A stretch of DNA of 22,628 bases, taken from a virus. Under the pieces are notes generated by a model. That model was not told where the DNA came from. It saw only the letters and a program-made list of their open reading frames with translations, and did not search any database. Below are positions 1 to 5,744 of this stretch, in pieces (positions within the stretch are counted from its first letter, which is position 1; every line of letters starts with the position of its first letter). Made by a program: the position numbers and the translations under genes. Where the stretch lies: the IMG/VR virus record IMGVR_UViG_3300037486_000672, positions 1 through 22,628 of that record, one strand, 5' to 3'.

Positions 1-461
1 ACATCATCGGGGATCGGGAATCCCAGAAAATAGGGCACACGTTTGGTAGTCCAAAAAGCAGGCTAAGAGCTATTCAAACCTGTTCCCCTAAAAAATTAAA
101 AATAATACTCGCATTTCCCTGCGAAAACCCAGATGAAAAAGAATTGGAATTGCACAAAAAATATATAGATAAAAGGTTAATTGGCGAATGGTTTTCATTG
201 TCAGAAAGTGATTTAAATCATTTGGTATCTGAATTTGGGTTCAATGGATTTAGTTTGGAATATGAGGGAGATACTTATAGGGAACAGTCTATTGGAGCGG
301 CACAAAAAATGTGTCAGCTTAGGGAAATCATTGATCATACTTGCTGTATCTGTGGCAAGACATTCGCCGCTCTCAAACAAGCACGATATTGCAGCAACCG
401 CTGCCGGCAGGCAGCGAAATATCAACGACAGAAAGCCGCTAAAAAAGAGGAATCGAAATGA
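1..461 (+). CDS. T5orf172/GIY-YIG-like nuclease-fold protein with C-terminal zinc-finger-like segment (5' truncated)
   Basis: The frame is open from the left edge (first full codon at base 3) to a TGA at 459-461, so the true start lies outside the window and 152 residues are visible. The N-terminal part carries a KIG motif, an S-R-L-x-x-I-Q-T segment, an E-L-E-L-H-K-K-Y stretch and G-E-W-F. This is the pattern of the T5orf172/MUG113 branch of the GIY-YIG fold; the GIY-YIG strand itself would be upstream. The C-terminal part has C-C-x-x-C and Y-C-S-N-R-C, a probable zinc-binding treble clef, followed by a basic tail. A DNA-cleaving or DNA-binding role is inferred from family knowledge. The gene is clearly AT-rich compared with the GC-rich genes after it, a sign of separate acquisition. 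A TTG at 144 could be picked as a start, but the homologous residues run upstream of it. The end overlaps the next ATG in an ATGA. Confidence 0.75.
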   Translation, partial: IIGDRESQKIGHTFGSPKSRLRAIQTCSPKKLKIILAFPCENPDEKELELHKKYIDKRLIGEWFSLSESDLNHLVSEFGFNGFSLEYEGDTYREQSIGAAQKMCQLREIIDHTCCICGKTFAALKQARYCSNRCRQAAKYQRQKAAKKEESK

Positions 462-832
462 ACCGCACGATTTTAAGTCTTATGGCCCTGGCCCTGACCG
501 CCCCCGCATTCGGGCAAACGATGTACAAATGCCCGAATGCCTCTGGGGTGGCGACCTATCAACAGATGCCCTGCTCGGCCACCGGGGGTGGCGAAACCCT
601 CGCCGTCAAACCGATCCCCGCCGGGGCTGGATCGGGCTTGAGCGACAACGCCAGGGCCTATCTGGCCGAGCGCGACCGCTATCGGGCCGAACAAGCGCAG
701 GCCCAAGCCGAGGCCGATAAGGAAGAGCGCCGCATTGCTGCGGAGCACCACCAAGCCCAGGCCACCGAGGAACAGGCCGCCGCGCAACGGGCGACGGCCC
801 GCGCCATTTGGGCCACCGGCTGGCGGCGTTAA
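458..832 (+). CDS. DUF4124-domain secreted protein
   Basis: The product has 124 residues. Residues 1-20 look like a Sec signal peptide: Met-Asn-Arg, a hydrophobic stretch rich in Leu and Ala, then A-F-G-Q before the mature part. It continues with M-Y-K-C-P-N-A-S-G-V-A-T-Y-Q-Q-M-P-C, the classic two-cysteine core of DUF4124, a domain common in periplasmic or envelope proteins of gamma- and betaproteobacteria. The C-terminal half (about 65-120) is Ala/Gln/Glu-rich and probably a helical coiled coil. The molecular role of DUF4124 is unknown. The start ATG overlaps the stop of the nuclease-like gene (ATGA) and has GAGG about 8 bases upstream, so the two are probably translated together. As a phage-borne envelope protein it could be a lysogenic-conversion (moron) gene; that is inference. 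Confidence 0.8.
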   Translation: MNRTILSLMALALTAPAFGQTMYKCPNASGVATYQQMPCSATGGGETLAVKPIPAGAGSGLSDNARAYLAERDRYRAEQAQAQAEADKEERRIAAEHHQAQATEEQAAAQRATARAIWATGWRR

Positions 833-849
833 ATCTCGATAGAAATCAC

Positions 850-987
850 TTGACAGATCAACCCGAAGAAATTCGCCGCCGTCTCGAATTTTAAGAATTG
901 GCTGGGTATCAAACCGCTCTAGTTGACCCCGCGCCCGTTCCGGTCTACTCTAATCCCGCTCCCGCAAAACACGGGAGTCGGGCTTGA
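850..987 (+). pseudogene. Possible remnant of a small phage gene with an in-frame stop
   Basis: From a TTG at 850 the frame reads L-T-D-Q-P-E-E-I-R-R-R-L-E-F, then TAA at 892-894, then E-L-A-G-Y-Q-T-A-L-V-D-P and on to a TGA at 985-987. Both sides of the TAA look like one protein-like reading, which suggests a small gene broken by a single stop. There is no convincing ribosome binding site before the TTG. The second half overlaps the candidate promoter and first hairpin of the C4-like RNA. I do not recognise the product. It may be chance coding potential in a GC-rich leader. Confidence 0.25.
923..951 (+). promoter_or_regulatory. Candidate sigma70 promoter of the rha leader
   Basis: TTGACC at 923-928 matches five of six bases of the -35 consensus. 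With a 17-base spacer, TACTCT at 946-951 is a poor -10 (three of six); TCTAAT at 949-954 is a better -10 hexamer, but its spacing of 20 is too long. Transcription would start around 957-960, at the left edge of the first hairpin of the C4-like RNA. Position supports the call more than sequence does. Confidence 0.35.
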
Positions 988-1040
988 TCTCCCGAAATTG
1001 GAGCGCACCAGCGCCCCATGCGACACCAGGCGCTTTTTTT
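955..1040 (+). ncRNA. C4-like antisense leader RNA upstream of rha
   Basis: Three structures follow each other. The first is a strong hairpin at 955-982 (CCCG plus CTCCCG pairing with CGGGAG and CGGG, 7-base loop). The second is a small hairpin at 989-1003 (CTCC/GGAG). The third is GCGCC at 1011-1015 pairing with GGCGC at 1029-1033, followed directly by seven T at 1034-1040, a terminator-like end. Two segments are complementary to the downstream leader. Bases 984-1003 pair with 1094-1111: TTGATCT is perfect, then one mismatch, CCG, a short bulge and TGGAG. Bases 1004-1015 pair with 1059-1068, interrupted by single-base bulges. The order is antiparallel, as in the a'/b' to a/b pairing of the P1/P7 C4 RNA, which represses the icd-ant operon, and of the P4 CI RNA. 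Family assignment rests on layout and context, not on a covariance model. Confidence 0.55.
1011..1040 (+). terminator. Rho-independent terminator-like hairpin ending the C4-like RNA
   Basis: GCGCC (1011-1015) pairs with GGCGC (1029-1033) across a 13-base loop, and TTTTTTT (1034-1040) follows at once. The stem is short, so partial read-through into rha is expected, as in C4/CI immunity leaders. The alternative stem AGGCG (1028-1032) with CGCCT (1042-1046) places the T tract in its loop and would compete with the terminator form. Confidence 0.5.
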
Positions 1041-1140
1041 ACGCCTGCTCGTTATGGTGGGCTGTGCGAGGCACCCGCAAAGGTGGCCGGTGACTCCATC
1101 CGGTAGATCAACCTCGTACAGTCCGCCACCATCTGCTTGA
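1018..1140 (+). CDS. Small icd/ash-like leader open frame
   Basis: This is a 40-codon frame starting at ATG 1018, with an internal ATG at 1054. The product begins M-R-H-Q-A-L-F and contains [13 protein letters not shown], a pattern I associate with short Icd-like/ash-like frames found before antirepressor genes in many phages. Both target segments of the C4-like RNA (1059-1068 and 1094-1111) lie inside it. In P1, translation of icd is coupled to that of ant, and C4 pairing blocks both; the same design is inferred here. No strong ribosome binding site is seen before either ATG. It may be a translated leader rather than a functional protein. Confidence 0.35.
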   Translation: MRHQALFLRLLVMVGCARHPQRWPVTPSGRSTSYSPPPSA

Positions 1141-1181
1141 TTTCGGTGTTGGCGGTCTCCAATCTTCCATGGAGTCCGGTC

Positions 1182-1910
1182 ATGACCAGCATCATCCCCT
1201 TCAGCAGTACCCCAGCCACCATGTCCAGCCGCGAAATCGCGGAACTCACGGGCAAGCGCCACGATCACGTCATGCGCGATATTGAAGTGCAACTGTCCGA
1301 ATTACTTGGCGAAGAGGGTCTCCCCAGATTTGGGGATACCTATCGCAACGAACAGAACAGTCAGACCTATCGGATATATCGTCTTCCCAAGCGGGAATGC
1401 CTGATCGTGGTATCTGGGTACTCCGTGGAGTTGCGGGCGCGGATCATCGACCGCTGGATGGAACTCGAATCCACCCCCTCTGGTTCCTTCGATCTCGCCG
1501 TGATGACCAGCGCCACACTCCGAGAACTGGCCGCCAAGCTCGAAGAATGCGCGCTGCTCAAGGCCGCCGTCATCACGATGCAGCCCAAAGCCGACTTCTA
1601 CGATCACGTCGCCGGAAGCGAGACGCTATTTGACCGGGCCGACGCCGCCAAGCTGCTGCGCACCGGCCCAAAACGGCTCTGGACCTCATTGAGAGAATGG
1701 AAGGTGGTGCAGGCCAGCGGAACGCCCTACCAGAAATACTACGACCTCGGCTATTTCCGGCTGGTGCCCGGCCTGGTCCACAAGGGCGAGTACAGCATTC
1801 CCTACCAGCAGACCATGGTGACAGGCAAGGGCTTGGCGTGGCTCAAGGCATTGATGGATTCCCAGGTGATGCCCGGCAAGGAATTGACGGTGACGGGAGG
1901 TGCGTCATGA
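1182..1910 (+). CDS. rha: Rha-family phage regulatory protein with KilAC/ANT C-terminal domain (antirepressor-like)
   Basis: The product has 242 residues from ATG 1182, which has GGAG at 1171-1174. An upstream in-frame TTG at 1137 would extend it through the leader and is less likely. Residues 14-95 form a Rha domain: [21 protein letters not shown], then a [13 protein letters not shown] segment and an [12 protein letters not shown] helix. Residues 105-130 are a helical linker. Residues 138-225 match the KilAC/ANT domain, with D-F-Y-D-H-V near its start and a later [12 protein letters not shown] segment. Rha/ANT proteins are DNA-binding phage regulators that interfere with lysogenic control or phage development. 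Transcription and translation are probably controlled by the C4-like leader. The stop overlaps the next ATG (ATGA). Confidence 0.88.
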   Translation: MTSIIPFSSTPATMSSREIAELTGKRHDHVMRDIEVQLSELLGEEGLPRFGDTYRNEQNSQTYRIYRLPKRECLIVVSGYSVELRARIIDRWMELESTPSGSFDLAVMTSATLRELAAKLEECALLKAAVITMQPKADFYDHVAGSETLFDRADAAKLLRTGPKRLWTSLREWKVVQASGTPYQKYYDLGYFRLVPGLVHKGEYSIPYQQTMVTGKGLAWLKALMDSQVMPGKELTVTGGAS

Positions 1911-2089
1911 CCCACCCCTCCAATGCCCTCACCATCCCGGTTCCCCCGGTGAACTCCGCCCGCAAGGACTACGCCATCGCAATTTTCAACTGGTGCCAGG
2001 CGCATCCCGCCAGCCCCATCGAAGAGTTCCTGGCGATGATCGAGCGCGCCGAGGCGCGCGTCGCCGAGGAGAGAGGGACATGGCAATGA
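1907..2089 (+). CDS. Small hypothetical phage protein
   Basis: The product has 60 residues. It starts at ATG 1907, overlapping the rha stop by ATGA, with GGGAGG about 7 bases upstream. The sequence runs from a Pro-rich start into a helical part with [14 protein letters not shown] and a charged Glu/Arg/Ala tail. I do not recognise the family. Its tight coupling to rha and good ribosome binding site make it a likely real gene of the same operon. An in-frame GC-rich palindrome (2044-2059) lies in the 3' part. Confidence 0.6.
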   Translation: MTHPSNALTIPVPPVNSARKDYAIAIFNWCQAHPASPIEEFLAMIERAEARVAEERGTWQ

Positions 2090-2238
2090 CTCGCCTTTCC
2101 GACCCCCATGAAATCGACGCCGAAGCCACGCTGGCCCTCCTTACACTTCCACCACCACCGGCGTCAAGGCCGGCGCTTCCCCATCCAGCCGCCCCGCGCG
2201 GATGTAGTAACGCTGGCCGACCGTGCCCGTCCCCTTGA
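2080..2238 (+). pseudogene. Truncated gene stub at the convergent junction
   Basis: ATG 2080 (or ATG 2086, which overlaps the previous stop as ATGA) opens a frame with an AGGG ribosome binding site just upstream. The first 19-21 residues ([14 protein letters not shown] and on to L-A-L-L-T) look like a real start. After about base 2140 the frame becomes Pro/Arg-rich, as expected for the antisense of the opposing tail gene, and stops at 2238. It overlaps the - strand gene by 98 bases. This looks like an early-operon gene cut off where the tail module was joined. A very short real peptide cannot be excluded. Confidence 0.35.
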
Positions 2239-2362
2239 CCCGCAGGCGCGAGCCGCCCGGGAACTCCACGGTGCATTCCTCGGAATCCGCCTGCACCACC
2301 ACGCCCACCGCGGTCAAGCTGGGCGGGTTCGCCAACTGCTGAAACCGTCGCCACAGGTTCAT
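2141..2362 (-). CDS. Small tail-tip-associated protein (last gene of the late operon)
   Basis: The product has 73 residues. It starts at ATG 2362, overlapping the stop of the upstream hub-like gene (ATGA). The N-terminus is basic and amphipathic (M-N-L-W-R-R-F-Q-Q-L). The rest looks like a small beta barrel, with V-G-V-V-V-Q-A-D, C-T-V-E-F-P-G-G and L-R-V-K-G-T-G-T segments. That shape would suit an OB-like virion or spike component. In B3-like siphophages a small gene also follows the hub-like gene (from memory). No exact function is assigned. Confidence 0.7.
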   Translation of the reverse strand: MNLWRRFQQLANPPSLTAVGVVVQADSEECTVEFPGGSRLRVKGTGTVGQRYYIRAGRLDGEAPALTPVVVEV

Positions 2363-4191
2363 GCCGGCACCTCCACGGCGCGCACTTCCAGCGTTTGCGT
2401 CGCCGTCCCGAAGCCGATGTTAATGCTGACGCTGGTGATCGAGCCCGCCCAGATCTTGCCGCCGTCCTCGAAGCGCACCAGCTCGCCGACCGCCCGCAAC
2501 GGACTGATCCCGGCGGCTGCCGACAGCGGCAGCGCCAACGTGAAATCCACCCCCGCCACCGCATCGCTCAGCAGAGCGAGCCCCCGCGCCCGGCAAGCGT
2601 CCAGGTGGCACAACAGCGCCTCGACGATGGGCGCATCGGGCAGGCTGGCACCGGGCAGGCCGGCGCGCTGGACCTTGGCCAGCACCGTTTCGCCATCGCC
2701 CAGATAGACCGCATCCCACGGCTGGCCGACGCGCGGTTTCCAGGCCAGCGTTTTCAGGATGCTGCGCGGCAACATCAGATCGGGTTCCGCCGTGGCCCAC
2801 TCCCACGGCGGGAGCGGATAACGGGGGCGCACTTCGATGATTTCGCCCTTTTTCACCGCCAGCACGCGCCCGCCTGCCGTCGCGATCAGGCGGCTGATGA
2901 CCTCGATAGGCGTTTGCTGCGAATAGGAAAACCGTTTGGCCGGGACCAGCCAGTCCGCGAAATTCGGCGGCCAGTCCAGTTGCCAGACCGTGCCGATCAA
3001 TTCTTGTTCCGCCAATTGCCGCGCGGTCTTGGCCTGCTCCTCGTAGCCGTTGGCCGGCAACGCCACGCCCGGGCCCAGCAGCGCCGCCCGCCCGATGCCC
3101 TGCGTCTGGCCGCCGGTGGCATTAAACGATTCGGACCCGGAGACCGTGTCCAGCCGGAATTGCCAGGCGTAGCCATCCAGCCGCACTTCCACCTCCACCG
3201 CCTGGGAGACCACGGGCCGCAACAGCGCCACCGCCGCCGGTCCGGCCAGCGTGGCGGTCAGCGACCACGCCCACTCCTCCCAGTCGCATTGCAGCGTGAC
3301 GGCGCTGACCGGAATCGAGGTTTCCTCCGGCAGGCGCACCAGATCAAAAACGTGCTGCATCCGATAACTCCTCTGGATGGGAACGAGCCAACTGGGTTCC
3401 CGCCCGAAACGAAAGGTCAGGCGCCCGCGCGCCGGCGCATGAAAATGAAAGCGCAGGGCCAGCCGTGGCGGGATGGGCGGCAGCGGCGGCAACGGCGGCC
3501 AGGGCCACGCCAGGCCGCCGCATCGCAACGCGCCGCGCCACGGGAAGCGGGCCAGCAGACCCACCGGCGGTGCGCTGCGCCAGTCCTGCCCGAACGGGCT
3601 GCCACCCACCGCGGCCTCGTTCCACGGCGCGCGCCGCTCGGCGGTCCGCACCCAGGCGCGCACGAAGGCCAGGCCCACGGCGCGCGCCCGACGGCCACCG
3701 TCGCGCCCGACGGTTCGCAGGTCCGCGCCGCGCGGGGGAATCCGGCGCAACGCCGCCCGGAGGTCCGTCGCCCGACCGCCCCCCTCGCCCCAAACGCTGC
3801 GGGTATCGATCCAGGCGGGCGCGGAATTCCGGGCGGGGATTCGCAGTTCGCGGGCCATTCGCGCCGCATCGCGCGCGGGAAGGGCGGGCGTCGCCCAGGC
3901 CGGATTCGATTGATTCCAAGCGATGGTCGGCTCGACGGCGGCGACCGTCGCCGCGCGCTGTCCCGACGCCGCCAGCCCCGCCCGAACGTTGGCCGGCGGC
4001 AGAAAGCCGGGAAACGGCACGAACGGAACCACGAACCGCCCGCCGCACAAGCGGGGCACGATGGCGGGCTGGGGCGGAACCCAGCGATAGCGCGGATTGC
4101 GCAGTACGCCATGCGGCGCAGCGGTGACCGGCCAAGCGAAATGCAACCGCGCCGGCAGGCTGCCCGCAAAGGCAAAAGCGAGCGCGGTCAT
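2359..4191 (-). CDS. Baseplate hub-like tail-tip protein
   Basis: The product has 610 residues. The first 270 or so are unusually rich in Pro, Arg, Trp and Ala, ending in a polyproline stretch near 230-243 (W-P-P-L-P-P-L-P-P-I-P-P). From about residue 277 the protein becomes well-ordered and conserved-looking: M-Q-H-V-F-D-L-V-R-L, then a W-S-L-T-A-T-L segment, V-E-V-E-V-R-L-D-G-Y-A-W-Q-F, and later P-I-E-V-I-S-R-L-I-A-T-A-G-G. This second part resembles the hub-like tail-tip protein of transposable siphophages of the B3/JBD30 type (from memory). It may form the ring to which fibres attach. Residues 28-36 (G-V-L-R-N-P-R-Y-R) recur in the upstream gene product. The start ATG 4191 lies 6 bases after the upstream stop. 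Confidence 0.7.
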   Translation of the reverse strand: MTALAFAFAGSLPARLHFAWPVTAAPHGVLRNPRYRWVPPQPAIVPRLCGGRFVVPFVPFPGFLPPANVRAGLAASGQRAATVAAVEPTIAWNQSNPAWATPALPARDAARMARELRIPARNSAPAWIDTRSVWGEGGGRATDLRAALRRIPPRGADLRTVGRDGGRRARAVGLAFVRAWVRTAERRAPWNEAAVGGSPFGQDWRSAPPVGLLARFPWRGALRCGGLAWPWPPLPPLPPIPPRLALRFHFHAPARGRLTFRFGREPSWLVPIQRSYRMQHVFDLVRLPEETSIPVSAVTLQCDWEEWAWSLTATLAGPAAVALLRPVVSQAVEVEVRLDGYAWQFRLDTVSGSESFNATGGQTQGIGRAALLGPGVALPANGYEEQAKTARQLAEQELIGTVWQLDWPPNFADWLVPAKRFSYSQQTPIEVISRLIATAGGRVLAVKKGEIIEVRPRYPLPPWEWATAEPDLMLPRSILKTLAWKPRVGQPWDAVYLGDGETVLAKVQRAGLPGASLPDAPIVEALLCHLDACRARGLALLSDAVAGVDFTLALPLSAAAGISPLRAVGELVRFEDGGKIWAGSITSVSINIGFGTATQTLEVRAVEVPA

Positions 4192-4197
4192 GGCGGA

Positions 4198-4551
4198 TCA
4201 GGGCATGGGGTCGGGCGTCTGGTGGTCGTAAGCCAGCGCCGGATAGGTCGCGTCGTAGCAGACCACCAGGTACTCCCGGCTGCGGTTCAGCCAGGCGATG
4301 GTCCAGGTCCCGTCGGCGTTGCTCCACGCCTCGCGGGCCAGAATCCCGGTGCGTTCGTCGAACACCCGCAACTTGGCGCGATACGGCGCGTTGTCCAGGG
4401 TGATCGGATCGTTGACGGGGTTGCCGAACTGGCCATTCCCCCCGAAGAGCATGTCCCGCGAGGCGATCCGATTGCGCGCATAGCCCACCGGGCTGTTGTT
4501 GCTGGGCTGGCCGTTGTACCTGTAACGCGGATTGCGGAGCACGCCGGCCAT
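4198..4551 (-). CDS. Small virion protein with carboxypeptidase-regulatory-like beta domain
   Basis: The product has 117 residues from ATG 4551, one base after the stop of the upstream gene. Residues 3-11 read G-V-L-R-N-P-R-Y-R, a motif shared with the downstream hub-like protein. Residues 55-110 have the pattern A-K-L-R-V-F-D-E-R-T-G-I-L-A, S-N-A-D-G-T-W-T-I and E-Y-L-V-V-C-Y-D. This is typical of prealbumin-like/carboxypeptidase-regulatory beta sandwiches that many phages use in tail fibre or baseplate proteins. It probably decorates the tail tip or helps attach a fibre; function is inferred from position and fold pattern. Confidence 0.65.
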   Translation of the reverse strand: MAGVLRNPRYRYNGQPSNNSPVGYARNRIASRDMLFGGNGQFGNPVNDPITLDNAPYRAKLRVFDERTGILAREAWSNADGTWTIAWLNRSREYLVVCYDATYPALAYDHQTPDPMP

Positions 4552-4552
4552 C

Positions 4553-5728
4553 TCAGCGCCACGGCCCGGTAATATCGATCAGGCATTGACAGCGGGAAGA
4601 TGCGCCTTGAAGCACCAGATCGAAGGCTTGGAAAGTGCGCCCGCTGAAATCGGGAATCGAGGTCAACAGGTCCAGATAGTTCAGCGGCGTGGTATGCAGC
4701 GGTTGATACAATCCCGGCAAGGCCCGGCTGCGGATCGTGTTGGTTTCCACCACGCCGACCGGCGCAAACAACAGGCCGTTATCGGGTGGATGGGGATAAG
4801 CGAGCCCGCCATACCCGATATGGGTCGAGACGGCATTATCCCCTATCATCCCCGCCGCGACCGCAGAGCCCGTCTGATTGTAACTCCGCGCCACGTATTT
4901 ACCGAGACTCGTCACCGTTACCGCTACCAGGTTTTCAAAATAATTGACTGCTCCAGGGTTGCTCGGCAACGTATCGGAAGTGGCACTTTCGGCGCTCAAT
5001 AAAGTGCTGTAAGCGTCTCCCGCCCGCAGGCTGTTGATGTCGCCAAACGCATATCCCCCGGCGACCGTCAATCCGGCGGCGGACCAGAAAATACCCAGAT
5101 AGAAAATGCCACCATCCCCGGCCAGCCACCAATGACGCGCCGTGGCGTCGCTGGTACTGGACTTCACGCACGATAACGCATTTGCCGTTTGCGCCACGGT
5201 CGGGAACAAACCGATGCCGGTATCGATGTCGGTCATGGTTTCGTAGCCGCGCCATTTCGCCCAACGCCCGGACGCCGCTGTGGGCGTGGTGCTGTCGTCC
5301 AGCACCCGCAGATAATTCTGACAGTAGGCGATTTGCGGCAGATACGCGGCCTTGTTCGTGCCGGAAAACGGTTTGGTCCAGCCGAGCGGCGCGATTTTGG
5401 CGCTGAGCGTGCCGGTGGCCGGGCTGGTCGTGCCGGACGGGATGGCGAACGTAAACGAATTCGTGGTGGCGGTCAGCACCCGGAACTCGTCGTTCCAGGC
5501 GGCCTCGTTCGCGCCGGAAATCGCCACCACGTCGTTGGCGTTGTAGCCGTGAGCGGTGGAGGTGGTGACGGTGGCGATGCCCGCCGTCTGCACGGCGGTG
5601 CTGACCGATTTGGTGTTGAAGCCGGTGACCAGGCAGGCGTCCAGTAGGGCGACGAGCGTGCCGACCTGGCCGGTCAGCGCAGGGACGCCGGTCATCAAAG
5701 AGGTGTAACGTTTGACGGCGATGGGCAT
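4553..5728 (-). CDS. Tail/virion protein with N-terminal Ig-like phage domain
   Basis: The product has 391 residues, with a clear AGGA ribosome binding site 7 bases before ATG 5728. Residues 50-108 contain V-T-T-S-T-A-H-G-Y-N-A-N-D-V-V and a later N-S-F-T-F-A-I-P segment. This is a common beta-rich phage tail domain (H-G-x-x-x-G-D-x-V-x-I-x-G). The remainder (110-390) is Gly/Ser/Thr-rich with many aromatics, suggesting a beta-structured virion part. It sits between the 1211-residue tail protein and the small beta protein, a place used for tail-tip or receptor-facing components. I do not recognise a precise function. It is expressed with the late operon. Confidence 0.65.
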   Translation of the reverse strand: MPIAVKRYTSLMTGVPALTGQVGTLVALLDACLVTGFNTKSVSTAVQTAGIATVTTSTAHGYNANDVVAISGANEAAWNDEFRVLTATTNSFTFAIPSGTTSPATGTLSAKIAPLGWTKPFSGTNKAAYLPQIAYCQNYLRVLDDSTTPTAASGRWAKWRGYETMTDIDTGIGLFPTVAQTANALSCVKSSTSDATARHWWLAGDGGIFYLGIFWSAAGLTVAGGYAFGDINSLRAGDAYSTLLSAESATSDTLPSNPGAVNYFENLVAVTVTSLGKYVARSYNQTGSAVAAGMIGDNAVSTHIGYGGLAYPHPPDNGLLFAPVGVVETNTIRSRALPGLYQPLHTTPLNYLDLLTSIPDFSGRTFQAFDLVLQGASSRCQCLIDITGPWR

Positions 5729-5744
5729 GGGGAGGTCCTATGCG

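Noticed and set aside
850-855. Perfect TTGACA -35 hexamer
   Set aside because: No acceptable -10 at 15-19 bases; it coincides with the start of a protein-like frame.
1137-1181. Upstream TTG start for rha
   Set aside because: ATG 1182 has a GGAG ribosome binding site and the Rha domain begins after it; the upstream part belongs to the leader.
2044-2059. GC-rich palindrome GCGCGCC/GGCGCGC as terminator
   Set aside because: No T tract on either strand and it lies inside a small coding frame.
2395-4572. Long + strand open frame (about 725 codons) opposite the hub-like gene
   Set aside because: Arg/Gln/Pro-rich composition and no domain pattern; it is the antisense shadow of GC-rich coding sequence on the - strand.
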